47,992 bases of DNA from Candidatus Endomicrobium macrotermitis (GTDB lineage: Bacteria; Elusimicrobiota; Endomicrobiia; Endomicrobiales; Endomicrobiaceae): the NCBI GenBank assembly GCA_031271405.1, contig JAISVT010000057.1:1-47992 (forward strand). Reading direction: 5' to 3'. The notes below the pieces were generated by a model, which saw nothing but the letters and a program-made list of their open reading frames with translations, was not told the origin of the DNA and did no database searches. The position numbers were made by a program, and so were the translations under genes. Positions 8,229 to 16,601 of this stretch are shown here, piece by piece (the stretch's first letter is position 1; every line of letters starts with the position of its first letter).

Positions 8229-10337
8229 TTACTGCAGCAGAGAAAAATCTATAAACCCGCCGAATATGTTTTTTACCGAGTTTAGCAGCGCAAACCTGTT
8301 TTTCTTTATGTTCTCGTCTTCAGCCATAACCATAACTTTTTCAAAGAAATTATCTATCGCGGGTTTGATTTCTAAAACATTGTCAAAAACTTTGCCGTAT
8401 TCTTTATTTGAAATGAAAGAATCCGTTTCGGGCTTTGTCTTTTTATATGCGGCGAACAAAGTTTGTTCGGCTTCGTCCGAAAGCAGCGTTTCGTCAACGG
8501 CGGGCGGAACTTCGATATTTTGTTTTTTAGCCTGGGCAAGTATATTGTTTATCCTTTTAAAAACTTCGGAAATCGGGACAAAGTCTCCTTTGGTTTTCGC
8601 GGCTTTCAAAGCCGTAAGTTTAGGCAAAATATCCCCCGGTTTTTTAAGCCCGAACGACTTTAAAACCGCCGAAACGGATTTCACTTCGTCCGAAGCGAAG
8701 TTTTGCGCTTCATAAAGGCTTTCAATTCTTTGTACCAGAAAAGATTCAAGCCTCTGCCTGCCCTGCGCGAATTTCGGGTTATTTTTAACTTTTTCAGGCA
8801 TCAAAGCAAAAGTTTCTTCCAAAATCCCGTTCAAATCCGCATCCGGAAATTTCCCGATTATCATCCTTACCAAACCTATCGCCGCCCTTCTTAACCCGTA
8901 CGGATCGGCCGAACCGGAAGGCTCAAGCCCTATGGCAAAATTCGCGGCAAGCGTATCTATCCTGTCCGCTATAGAAATGATTAAAGCCATTTTATTTTCC
9001 GGAAGAATTCCCGCTGCGCTTAAAGGGTAATAATGCTCCCGGATAGAAACGGCGACGCCGGCATTTTCGCCGAGCTTTTGAGCGTAGATTTTCCCCATAA
9101 CGCCCTGAAGCTCGCCGTATTCAAAAACCATTTCGCTGACCAAATCCGCTTTCGACAGCAAAACAGCCCTGTCCAGCAATTTTTCATCGATATTTGCGCC
9201 GAACTCTTTATTTACAAAAGAGGACAAAGCCCTAACGCGTTCGACTTTTTCGTATATAGTGCCTATTTCTTTATGAAAAACGACGCCTTTTAACTTCTCG
9301 ACATTGCCTTCAAGACCTTTCTTTAAATCGTTTTTATAGAAAAACTCGGCGTCCGAAAGCCTTGCGCCGACGACTTTCTCATACCCTTCGCGGGCAATTT
9401 CCTGATACTTCGAAATGCCGTTTTTAACGTCTATAAAATAATTCGAAAACGTTCCGCTCTTATCCAAAACCGCAAAACATTTCTGGCTTTTTTTAATGCA
9501 CACGGTAAGCGCTTCCGGCGGAAGTTCAAGGTATTTCTTATCGAATTCGCATAAAACCGCGGTCGGATATTCGACAAGATAATTTATTTCGTCCGTAAGA
9601 GATTCGTCTTCTATAACGCTCCCTACGGATTTAACCGTTTCATTGACGGACTTTTTTATGGCTTCTTTTCTTTCGTTTTGGTCTGAAAGAACGCATTTGT
9701 TTCTAAGTTTAACGAGATAATTTTCAGGTAAATCTATTTTTATTTTGCTTTTATCCGAGGTATGAAGGCCGATCGTCCAATTGTCCGATTTTACGCCCGC
9801 GATTTTAAATTTAATGACTTTTTTCCCGTAAAGGGCGATTATGCTTCTTACCGGCCTTGCAAATTTGAATCCGCTTTCTTCCCAAACCATGGTTTTCGGG
9901 AAATAAATATTTTTTATTATCTCCGGGAAAATATTCAAAAGCAGTTTTTCGGTTTTTTCGCCTTTAGTTTTTTTGACAAAACAAAGGCGGTCGCCTTTAT
10001 CGGATTGTTTAATGTCAAGTTTTTCGGGAACAGTTCCGTTTTTTGAGGCAAAGCCTATTGCCGCCTGCGTAAAATTGCCGTTTGCGTCTTTTGCGGCCTG
10101 AACGGAAGGCCCCAAAATTTCTTCCGTTTTATCCGCGCTTTTAGAGTCGAGGTTTTCGGCAAACAAAGCAAGCCTTCTCGGAGTAGCGTAAGTTTTTATT
10201 AAGCCGAATTTAAGTCCCGCGGCGGTAAAATATTTAGCCGCAAGTTCTTCAATCTGCTTTAAGGCCGGCTCTATGTAAGAAGCCGGGATTTCTTCAGTCC
10301 CTATTTCAAGTAATGCGCTGTTAATGTTTTCGCTCAT
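8229..10337 (-). CDS. glyS: glycine--tRNA ligase beta subunit
   Basis: About 702 residues. The N-terminus ALLEIGTEEIPASYI and the following TPRRLAL are the classic signature of the bacterial GlyRS beta subunit, and the C-terminal third has the helical anticodon-binding region of the family. With GlyQ it forms the alpha2beta2 enzyme that charges tRNA-Gly. The frame is open to 10370, but the ATG at 10337 has AAGGG eight bases upstream and gives the expected N-terminus, so the earlier Met is rejected. glyQ lies upstream on the same strand with a 117-base gap that contains a palindromic repeat. Confidence 0.96.
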   Translation of the reverse strand: MSENINSALLEIGTEEIPASYIEPALKQIEELAAKYFTAAGLKFGLIKTYATPRRLALFAENLDSKSADKTEEILGPSVQAAKDANGNFTQAAIGFASKNGTVPEKLDIKQSDKGDRLCFVKKTKGEKTEKLLLNIFPEIIKNIYFPKTMVWEESGFKFARPVRSIIALYGKKVIKFKIAGVKSDNWTIGLHTSDKSKIKIDLPENYLVKLRNKCVLSDQNERKEAIKKSVNETVKSVGSVIEDESLTDEINYLVEYPTAVLCEFDKKYLELPPEALTVCIKKSQKCFAVLDKSGTFSNYFIDVKNGISKYQEIAREGYEKVVGARLSDAEFFYKNDLKKGLEGNVEKLKGVVFHKEIGTIYEKVERVRALSSFVNKEFGANIDEKLLDRAVLLSKADLVSEMVFEYGELQGVMGKIYAQKLGENAGVAVSIREHYYPLSAAGILPENKMALIISIADRIDTLAANFAIGLEPSGSADPYGLRRAAIGLVRMIIGKFPDADLNGILEETFALMPEKVKNNPKFAQGRQRLESFLVQRIESLYEAQNFASDEVKSVSAVLKSFGLKKPGDILPKLTALKAAKTKGDFVPISEVFKRINNILAQAKKQNIEVPPAVDETLLSDEAEQTLFAAYKKTKPETDSFISNKEYGKVFDNVLEIKPAIDNFFEKVMVMAEDENIKKNRFALLNSVKNIFGGFIDFSLLQ

Positions 10338-10404
10338 TTTTATTTCCCTTTTATCCGTCTTTCTGCGCAAAAGCGGTTTCTCGCAGAATCTATAAATTTA
10401 CAGA

Positions 10405-10439
10405 CCCTGCGGCTTCGGGACTTTGTCCTTCGCGCAGGG
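10405..10439. repeat. palindromic repeat between glyQ and glyS
   Basis: A 35-base imperfect palindrome. CCCTGCG pairs with CGCAGGG, with an inner GGAC-TTT-GTCC stem. It resembles the element at 8162-8192. In the glyQ-glyS transcript it would form a strong hairpin between the two cistrons and could tune their relative expression or mRNA stability. Confidence 0.5.
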
Positions 10440-10454
10440 CGGCAACTTTTTACT

Positions 10455-11297
10455 TTATCCCGGCAGTTTCAAGTATCCTTCCGCTGCGGCTTTAGCTATG
10501 GTTCTCACCCTTAAAACGTAAGCGACGCGTTCCGAAACCGATATCGCGCCTCTTGCCTGAAGCAAATTAAACAAATGAGAACATTTCATCACCGCGTCAT
10601 AAGCCGGAAGAGGGAGATTGTCCGCGGCAAGTTTCTGCGCTTCTTTTTCCCAGTCGTTAAAATGCCTTTTAAGCATTTCCGTATCGGCTTTTTCAAAGTT
10701 ATAGCATGACCATTCTTTTTCATCTTCAAGATGAACATCTCCGTAGGTCACGCCGTCCGTCCATTGCAAATCGTAAACGCTGTTTTTCTTCTGAACGTAC
10801 ATCGCAAGCCTTTCGGTTCCGTAAGTTATTTCAACGGAAATCGGGTTTAAGTTTATCCCGCCGACCTGCTGGAAATAAGTAAACTGCGTTGCTTCCATGC
10901 CGTCTATCCATACTTCCCAGCCGAGTCCCCACGCGCCGAGCGTGGGCGATTCCCAGTCGTCTTCCACAAATCTTATGTCGTGCTTTTTCGGGTCAAGACC
11001 TATGGCTTTTAAACTTTCAAGATAAATCTGCTGTATATCCTTCGGGGCGGGTTTCATAATGACCTGATACTGGTAATAATGCTGCAGCCTGTTCGGGTTT
11101 TCGCCGTATCTGCCGTCGGTAGGCCTTCTTGAAGGCTCGACGTATGCGACATTCCACGGTTTCGGCCCCAGAGATTTTAAAAACGTGGCCGGGTTAAAGG
11201 TTCCCGCGCCTTTTTCCAAATCGTACGGCTGCCATATAAGGCACCCTTTTTTCGCCCAAAACTTATGAAGCGTCATAATAATGTCCTGAAAATTCAT
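10455..11297 (-). CDS. glyQ: glycine--tRNA ligase alpha subunit
   Basis: A 280-residue protein, the usual length. It opens with [20 protein letters not shown], continues with [18 protein letters not shown] and [18 protein letters not shown], and carries [20 protein letters not shown], all hallmark blocks of the class II GlyRS catalytic alpha subunit. It activates glycine with ATP and transfers it to tRNA-Gly together with the beta subunit. A GGGAG ribosome binding site precedes the ATG. Separate alpha and beta genes are the typical bacterial form, as opposed to the single-chain GlyRS of archaea, eukaryotes and some bacteria. Confidence 0.97.
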   Translation of the reverse strand: MNFQDIIMTLHKFWAKKGCLIWQPYDLEKGAGTFNPATFLKSLGPKPWNVAYVEPSRRPTDGRYGENPNRLQHYYQYQVIMKPAPKDIQQIYLESLKAIGLDPKKHDIRFVEDDWESPTLGAWGLGWEVWIDGMEATQFTYFQQVGGINLNPISVEITYGTERLAMYVQKKNSVYDLQWTDGVTYGDVHLEDEKEWSCYNFEKADTEMLKRHFNDWEKEAQKLAADNLPLPAYDAVMKCSHLFNLLQARGAISVSERVAYVLRVRTIAKAAAEGYLKLPG

Positions 11298-11312
11298 AAT
11301 TTCTCCCGAAAT

Positions 11313-11403
11313 AGCGGCTCGGAAGTTCAGATGTTCAGAAGCCCGGAAAAGACAAAAGACTTTTACCGTTGCCGTTGCCGAACTTCCGGACTTCCGAGCC
11401 GCT
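11313..11403. repeat. 14-bp perfect inverted repeat upstream of glyQ
   Basis: The arm at 11313-11326 (AGCGGCTCGGAAGT) is an exact reverse complement of 11390-11403. The arms are 63 bases apart and enclose further partly complementary GAACTTCCGG/TTCAG tracts. It fills the gap between the recO stop and the glyQ start. Possible roles are an intergenic hairpin element or a processed mRNA leader. Confidence 0.5.
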
Positions 11404-11434
11404 GAGCCGCTTACTTTTAAAGCATTTTACAAAA

Positions 11435-12085
11435 TTAAAGATTAATTTTCCTCATAAACACGCTTACCGACGGGCGTTTTATGTAATTTGTCAGATAGCC
11501 TTCGACATAGTTCCACGTTTTGTTATCGTCAAATCCGGATATATTGTCCGCTTCTTCTCCCGAACAGCGCGAAAGTTTCATCACGGCGGTCTCGGTCTGT
11601 TTATCCAACGACGAAACGCCGTTTTTAATGTAATCGCTTAAAGAATAACCGGAAAGTTTAAGAAACCTTAAAACAAAAGCCGTCAAAACTCTCTTCGGGT
11701 ATTTGCAGTTTTCAAGCAATTCCCAAACTCTGGATATAAGCTCGTATTTTTCCGAATTCTCCATATTAAACGGCGTAAATTTATCGCCTATTTCGGCAGC
11801 GTAAAGAGCGTGGACGTTTTTATTGAGATCCGTTTTAAGCGCGGAATTGTTTTTTATTATCGCGGCGCCCGTAATTTTCGGACGGACGGAAGAATGACTT
11901 TGGAAAACCATAAATTCGCTCTCCGTCAGAGGTTCCGTAGCCGCGGAAAGTTTTGCGGCAATCTTTTTTGCGCTCGGCACCACGGCCTGAATTTTTCCCC
12001 ACTCGTAAGAATAAATCACGGCGACTTTATCCGCTTCGCCGTGCGTATTCGAATTTAATACGAGCCCTTTGATTTGGTAATACAT
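11435..12085 (-). CDS. recO: DNA repair protein RecO
   Basis: About 216 residues. The N-terminus YYQIKGLVLNSNTHGEADKV is the RecO OB-fold start (IKGIVL ... GE.DKI), followed by the YSYEWGKI block and a helical C-terminal domain. RecO works with RecR to load RecA onto SSB-coated single-stranded DNA in the RecF pathway. The frame stays open upstream to 12211, but that extension is translated intergenic repeat. The ATG at 12085 gives the family start and has AGG four bases upstream. The usual C-terminal cysteine cluster is not evident. It is a diverged but recognisable member. Confidence 0.8.
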   Translation of the reverse strand: MYYQIKGLVLNSNTHGEADKVAVIYSYEWGKIQAVVPSAKKIAAKLSAATEPLTESEFMVFQSHSSVRPKITGAAIIKNNSALKTDLNKNVHALYAAEIGDKFTPFNMENSEKYELISRVWELLENCKYPKRVLTAFVLRFLKLSGYSLSDYIKNGVSSLDKQTETAVMKLSRCSGEEADNISGFDDNKTWNYVEGYLTNYIKRPSVSVFMRKINL

Positions 12086-12232
12086 AAAACCTGAACCCCT
12101 AACCCTCTTGCTTTGCAAGTCCCTCTCCTCGTTTCTCTTCGGAGCCCGGGCGCTCACATCTCGCGCCCGCGGCAGACTCGTCCTCGTTATTCCTAGGACT
12201 GCCGCCCGCAAGGGGCGAGGGATAACAACTAA
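12086..12232. repeat. intergenic GC-rich repeat between recO and the DUF21/CBS gene
   Basis: 147 bases with several nested palindromes: CTTGC-TTT-GCAAG near 12112-12124, and GGGCGC/GCGCCC near 12148-12170. The 12204-12222 segment matches, in reverse complement, the sequence at 22195-22213 with a single mismatch. This is a dispersed element. It is readable in frame as an N-terminal extension of RecO, which makes start calling error-prone. Confidence 0.55.
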
Positions 12233-13507
12233 TTAATTGTACTTTGTTATTTGCCTTAAAATTATTCTGTTCACTTTTTTCTCGTCGGCATCCTGAATTT
12301 CTATTTCAAAATTCTGCCATTTGATTTTCTCGCCGGTATCCGGGATTTTGTCGAAAAGTTTCAAAACCCAGCCGTTTATCGTCGAATAATCGTCTTCTTC
12401 GGGAATATTTATGTCCAGTTCTTTATTCAGATTCAGCACGGATTCCTGAGCCTGGACCAAATACGAATTATCCCCGTAGGGCAGTATCGTTTTTTCTTTC
12501 ATATCGTATTCGTCCCAGACTTCGCCGACGATTTCCTCAAGCAGGTCTTCTATCGAAACTACGCCCACGGTCGAACCGAACTCGTCGACAACTACCGCTA
12601 TGTGCCTGTGTCCAGTTTTAAATTCTTTGAGTATTTTATCGACTCTTGCGCTGTCGGGCACATAGTGAACCGGCCTTATCAAATCTTCCAGGGCTATAAT
12701 GTCGGAATTGCGCCACGCTATGGCCAAATCTTTGCTGTATATGACGCCCGTAATATTATTCAAAGTGCCTTTGTAAACCGGGACCCTTGAAAACTCGGTT
12801 TCTATTATTTTATTTATTATGTCTTCTTTGTTATCTTCGATATCCACGGCGAATATTTCGGAGCGCGGAATCATAATCTGCGACACCCTTCTTTCGACAA
12901 AATCCATTATATTGCTTACGAGTTCCCTTCCTTCCTCGGAAAGAGGCGAAGTGGCTTCGTTTGAAAGCAGAAAATCTATTTCGTCGGCTTTTACCGACTG
13001 CGTTTCTTTCTTCTTTGAAAATATTTTTACGATTTTATTCGAAGCCGCGGTCAAAAACCTGACTGCGGGCTTAATCATTTTTGAAAACCCGATTATCGGC
13101 GGCAAAACCGCAAGGCCGAGTTTTTCGGCATTATAGCGGGCAAAAGTTTTAGGAAAAATATTCCCGAAAATCAAAGCAAGAACTATCGACACGGCGGAAA
13201 AAATCACGTCGTTTAAACTGTCGTTTCCGGCTCCGTATAACTGTTCGAAATCAAGAACCAGGGAAGAAGCCGTCACGCCCATGCCGACAAGCGACAAATT
13301 CATTCCTACGACCATCGCCGCCATTATTTCTTCGGTATTTGTTTCCCAATAAACCACGGCGCGCGTTTTTTTGCCGCCCGACTCTTTATACCTTCTCAAA
13401 TAAGATACGGACAAACTGGTGATCGCCGTTTCCGAGCCGTTGAAGAAAGCCAGGACGCAGGTAAGGATAAAAAACATAATGATTTTAAACGTTATCAGCG
13501 TAATCAT
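12233..13507 (-). CDS. DUF21/CNNM-CBS membrane protein with CorC_HlyC domain
   Basis: A 424-residue protein with the order DUF21 transmembrane domain (about residues 1-190, with FFNGSETAITSLS near residues 21-33), paired CBS domains (about 205-330, containing RVPVY and DEFGSTVGVVSIEDLLEEIVGE) and a C-terminal CorC_HlyC domain (about 340-420, containing the INGWVL core). Such proteins belong to the CNNM/CorC family linked to Mg2+ or Na+ transport and are often misnamed hemolysins. It overlaps the next gene upstream, a shorter paralogue, by four bases. The tandem pair may work as a heteromer. Confidence 0.88.
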   Translation of the reverse strand: MITLITFKIIMFFILTCVLAFFNGSETAITSLSVSYLRRYKESGGKKTRAVVYWETNTEEIMAAMVVGMNLSLVGMGVTASSLVLDFEQLYGAGNDSLNDVIFSAVSIVLALIFGNIFPKTFARYNAEKLGLAVLPPIIGFSKMIKPAVRFLTAASNKIVKIFSKKKETQSVKADEIDFLLSNEATSPLSEEGRELVSNIMDFVERRVSQIMIPRSEIFAVDIEDNKEDIINKIIETEFSRVPVYKGTLNNITGVIYSKDLAIAWRNSDIIALEDLIRPVHYVPDSARVDKILKEFKTGHRHIAVVVDEFGSTVGVVSIEDLLEEIVGEVWDEYDMKEKTILPYGDNSYLVQAQESVLNLNKELDINIPEEDDYSTINGWVLKLFDKIPDTGEKIKWQNFEIEIQDADEKKVNRIILRQITKYN

Positions 13508-14505
13508 TCGTTAAACTCGTACTCGTCAATGATTTCCCCCACCACTTCTTCCAGAATGTCTTCAAGGGTAACCATTCCGCTTATATTGTTGTTTTTGTCT
13601 TTTACAAACGCGATATGCGTTTTGCCGCTCTGAAACTCTTTAAGCAAATCCTTTATCTTTTTGTCTTCGCTCACGTAATAAGGCGGGTTGAGAAGCGACC
13701 TTATGAAATGCCCTTTATTTTCTTTCCAGCCCCACAAAATGTCCTTTATGTGGATATAGCCTATTATGTTTTCTTTGTTCTTTATGTAAACGGGTATGCG
13801 GCTTCTTGAAGTTTCAATCGCCTTATCGAGAAAAATATCCTCGTCAAGCGACAAATCCACGGAATCTATGTCTTCAAGATACGTCATTATTCTTCTGACG
13901 GAAAGGTCGCCGAAATGCAAAGTCCTCTCAAGCATATACCCCGTTTCTTTGTCTATGGCGCCGGTATGGCCGCCTTCGGAAAGCAGGCCTTCAACTTCCT
14001 CTTTGCTCAATTCGTTCGACAAACCGGGCGAAGTTTTCGGGGATAAAACTTCCGTGATTTTTATCGCGGGATACAAAAAAGGCCTGGATATTTTTGCGAT
14101 TTTATCGAGTATCGGCACCGAAAAAACGGTAACTTTTTCGGAATTTGCCCTGGCGTAAAATTTCGGCACCATTTCGCCGATAATAAGCAAAACGAAAGAA
14201 GTCGCCGCCCACGCGAAAACTTCCATAACGTGCCTGTTTACGGTTGAAAAAACGCTTGTCATAACGTTTGCGGACAAAAAACTTACAAGCATATCCGCTA
14301 TGACGTTTACGGTCAGTATGACGGCTAAAAGATAATAAGGCGATTTAAGCCATGAGGACAGCGGAGGCGAAAGTTTAGGCCTTTGGGCGATAAGTTTTTT
14401 GACTCTGTATTTGGAAAGGCTCGTTATGCCGATTTCGGCTGCGGATATCCACGCCGATACGGCGACAAGCGCGACAAGGCAAATCAGTTCTAAAAAGTTA
14501 AGCAT
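13504..14505 (-). CDS. DUF21/CNNM-CBS membrane protein, short form
   Basis: A 333-residue paralogue of the downstream gene. It has the DUF21 domain (AAEIGITSLSKYRVKKL, then hydrophobic segments) and a CBS pair ending with GMVTLEDILEEVVGEIIDEY, but stops there, so it lacks the CorC_HlyC domain of its neighbour. The stop overlaps the neighbour's start by four bases (ATGA) and its own start overlaps ybeY by 16 bases, so ybeY and the two transporters form one operon. Regulation of transport by nucleotide binding to CBS domains is known for the family. Confidence 0.85.
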   Translation of the reverse strand: MLNFLELICLVALVAVSAWISAAEIGITSLSKYRVKKLIAQRPKLSPPLSSWLKSPYYLLAVILTVNVIADMLVSFLSANVMTSVFSTVNRHVMEVFAWAATSFVLLIIGEMVPKFYARANSEKVTVFSVPILDKIAKISRPFLYPAIKITEVLSPKTSPGLSNELSKEEVEGLLSEGGHTGAIDKETGYMLERTLHFGDLSVRRIMTYLEDIDSVDLSLDEDIFLDKAIETSRSRIPVYIKNKENIIGYIHIKDILWGWKENKGHFIRSLLNPPYYVSEDKKIKDLLKEFQSGKTHIAFVKDKNNNISGMVTLEDILEEVVGEIIDEYEFNE

Positions 14506-14897
14506 TTAAATATTTTATCCTGTTTTGCAAACATTTCCGTTTTGTTTTCCGGATCGTAATCGGTATATCCGCAAAGGTGAAGCGTTCCGTGGATGACAAG
14601 ATATGCAAGCTCTTCAAGCCATGTATTTCCGTACTTTTTCGCCTGTTTTTCCGAGCGGCCTTTTGAAATATAGATGTCGCCCGCAAAAAGTTCCGGGACG
14701 ACCATAAACGAAATGACGTCGGTAATGCGGCGCGTCTTTCTGTATTTGATATTCAGCTTTTTTATTTCAGCGTCCGAAACCATAATAAAATTGATTTCGC
14801 ATTTTTTTACTTTTTCGGATTTTAACGCCGTTAAAGCCGCTTCTTTCAAAACCGGCACGTACGCTTTGGGAAAATCGGCGAAATTTATGTTTTTCAT
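14490..14897 (-). CDS. ybeY: endoribonuclease YbeY
   Basis: A 135-residue YbeY/UPF0054 protein. The RITDVISFMV block and the metal motif HGTLHLCGYTDYD are present. The usual zinc site is three histidines (HGxLHLxGYDH); here the third position is Asp, a variant also seen in Bacteroidetes YbeY proteins, so the site is likely still functional. The enzyme acts in 16S rRNA 3' end maturation and ribosome quality control. Start ATG is preceded by GGA eight bases upstream. It overlaps the short DUF21/CBS gene, matching the frequent ybeY-corC neighbourhood in other bacteria. Confidence 0.92.
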   Translation of the reverse strand: MKNINFADFPKAYVPVLKEAALTALKSEKVKKCEINFIMVSDAEIKKLNIKYRKTRRITDVISFMVVPELFAGDIYISKGRSEKQAKKYGNTWLEELAYLVIHGTLHLCGYTDYDPENKTEMFAKQDKIFKCLTF

Positions 14898-14953
14898 ATT
14901 TTTATCCGTGTCATTGCGCGCGCAGCCGCAGCGCGCAGAGCGGCAATATGCCG

Positions 14954-15062
14954 TTCTTTGTCATTTGTTCTTTGTTACCTGTTCTTTGTTACCTGTTCTT
15001 TGTTATTTGCCGTTTGCTCTTTGTTCTTTGTCATTTGTACTTGTTCTTTGTCGTTTGCCGTT
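14954..15062. repeat. imperfect 14-bp tandem repeat overlapping the 3' end of the 7TM-HD gene
   Basis: About seven degenerate units built on TTCTTTGTTACCTG and TTCTTTGTCATTTG; two adjacent units are identical. Most of the array lies inside the last codons of the HD-domain gene and produces a repetitive Lys/Asn/Glu/Gln/Thr tail. Because 14 is not a multiple of three, each unit moves the frame. Confidence 0.75.
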
Positions 15063-16513
15063 TCTTTATATTCTATTCTGGCGTGATATATCCCCACAAG
15101 CGTCGAAGTCACGCTGTTTCTTATATTTTCCAGGTCTTTTAACGTGATCGGACAGTCCGAAAACTGGCCGTCGGTAAACTTGTTGTTTATGATTTTTTCC
15201 ACCGTTTCTTTTATTCTGACGGCCGTAGGCTCTTCAATAGCCCTGCAGGCGGCTTCGGAAGAATCGGAAATCATAATTATCGCGGCCGTTTTTGTCTGCG
15301 GCTTCGGTCCGGGGTAGACAAACATCGAAGCGTCGGTTTCGCTGTTTTTTTCCAAAGCCTTATGGTAAAAATAACTCATTACCGTAGTGCCGTGATGCTG
15401 CTCTATATTGTTTATGATTTCTTTGTCGAGATTATACTTTTTTGCAAGAGAAACGCCGTCTTTTACGTGAGACATAAGTATCAAAGCCGACATCGCCGGA
15501 GACAAAGCGTCGTGCGGATTGGCTCCCGAATTCTGGTTTTCTATAAAATATTCCGGATTTTTCAATTTTCCTATATCGTGGTAATACGAACAAACCCTCG
15601 CGAGAATGGCGTTCGCGCCTATGGCGTTTGCCGCCTGTTCGGCAACGGCCGCCGTCCATAAAGAATGGTGGTAAGTCCCCGGAGCTTCAAGCATAAGCCT
15701 TTTTAAAAGAACGTTATTAAAATCGGCAAGCTCTATCAGTTTAATGTTTGTCGTTCTTGAAAACAGTTTCTCAAAAACCGGCACCAGCACCAGAAGAATA
15801 ACCGCCGTCACAAGCCCGTTATAAAATCCGAATCTTATATTTTCAAAATACTGCGGCAAACCGTACTGTTTAAGCAGAAAAAACACAGTTATTACCGAAA
15901 TGTTCACAAAAGCCGCTTTTAGTCCGGTTACAATAAAGCCCGATCTGCTTCTTATCCTTCCGGCGTCGGCAACGCATACTACGCTGCCGCAAAACATGGT
16001 AAGAAAAACGTCAAATCTCATATCGCTTAAAAAGCCGGCGTAAAGGCTTAATATCAAACCGTATAAGAGGCCTATTCTCACCGACAAAAGCATGGCGGAC
16101 ATCAGCGCGAACGCGGCGACCGGAAAAATAAACGGCGACAAATATCCGTTGTAAACGGAAAACTGAAGCGTTAAAACGCCCGTTACGAATATAAGGCACA
16201 TAAGCACTACGGCGTCGCTGTCCGACAAAATCTCTTTTTCTTCTTTACGGGTATTTTCGATAAAAAACGCTATTACCGACAAGGTAAATATGGCCACGGA
16301 AAGCATGGTTCTGTAGCTGAAGCCCAAACCCATGATAAACATAAGGTAGAGCGCCGTTATCGTGATCCCGACGGTAAGAAAAACGGGGATTTTGATTTCT
16401 CTTAAAAATATATTCTTGGCATTTCTCACTACCGGAGCGGCGGAATCCTCCGCAGCCAATTTTTTAGCGGTAACGAGAAGCAGTCTTCTTAAAGCAGCTT
16501 TTATTTTATCCAT
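14975..16513 (-). CDS. 7TM-HD domain phosphodiesterase, PgpH-like
   Basis: A 512-residue protein with seven or eight predicted membrane spans between about residues 42 and 249, then a cytoplasmic HD domain. TYHHSLWTAAVAEQAA and SYYHDIGKLKNPEYF carry the metal-binding His/Asp residues, followed by HV and EQHHGTT. PgpH-type proteins hydrolyse cyclic di-AMP. The large extracellular 7TMR-HDED domain that normally precedes the membrane bundle is absent, so signal input must differ from canonical PgpH. The last 30 residues are translated 14-bp repeat and unlikely to be functional. Start ATG has a GGAG site. aspS lies downstream in the opposite sense of coordinate but on the same strand upstream, separated by a hairpin. 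Confidence 0.85.
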   Translation of the reverse strand: MDKIKAALRRLLLVTAKKLAAEDSAAPVVRNAKNIFLREIKIPVFLTVGITITALYLMFIMGLGFSYRTMLSVAIFTLSVIAFFIENTRKEEKEILSDSDAVVLMCLIFVTGVLTLQFSVYNGYLSPFIFPVAAFALMSAMLLSVRIGLLYGLILSLYAGFLSDMRFDVFLTMFCGSVVCVADAGRIRSRSGFIVTGLKAAFVNISVITVFFLLKQYGLPQYFENIRFGFYNGLVTAVILLVLVPVFEKLFSRTTNIKLIELADFNNVLLKRLMLEAPGTYHHSLWTAAVAEQAANAIGANAILARVCSYYHDIGKLKNPEYFIENQNSGANPHDALSPAMSALILMSHVKDGVSLAKKYNLDKEIINNIEQHHGTTVMSYFYHKALEKNSETDASMFVYPGPKPQTKTAAIIMISDSSEAACRAIEEPTAVRIKETVEKIINNKFTDGQFSDCPITLKDLENIRNSVTSTLVGIYHARIEYKETANDKEQVQMTKNKEQTANNKEQVTKNR

Positions 16514-16543
16514 TTTACTCCGTGTTTAAAGACAGTATGTTAA

Positions 16544-16564
16544 ACGCAACGCCGTTGCGTTTGC
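16544..16564. repeat. perfect hairpin between aspS and the 7TM-HD gene
   Basis: AAACGCAAC, a 3-base loop and GTTGCGTTT form a perfect 9-bp stem. No T-tract follows on the minus strand, so it is more likely an mRNA-processing or attenuating hairpin inside the aspS-HD transcript than a full terminator. Confidence 0.5.
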
Positions 16565-16601
16565 TTATTCTTATACTCCGCCCTCTTATCTTCCGCAGTT
16601 A

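Noticed and set aside
8179-8715. 178-codon frame on the plus strand
   Set aside because: It is antisense to the 3' part of glyS and rich in Ser/Phe as expected for a shadow frame; the glyS protein is unambiguous.
12233-14505. hemolysin annotation of the two DUF21/CBS proteins
   Set aside because: Older databases call this family hemolysin (TlyC/HlyC), but the domains are those of CNNM/CorC ion transport proteins. No toxin feature is visible.
14954-15062. possible CRISPR array
   Set aside because: Units are 14 bp, degenerate and without unique spacers; this is a minisatellite. No cas genes are nearby.
14674-15147. 157-codon Leu/Cys/Phe-rich frame on the plus strand
   Set aside because: It is the reverse reading of ybeY and of the 14-bp repeat. 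The apparent hydrophobic protein is an artefact of the CTTTGT repeats.
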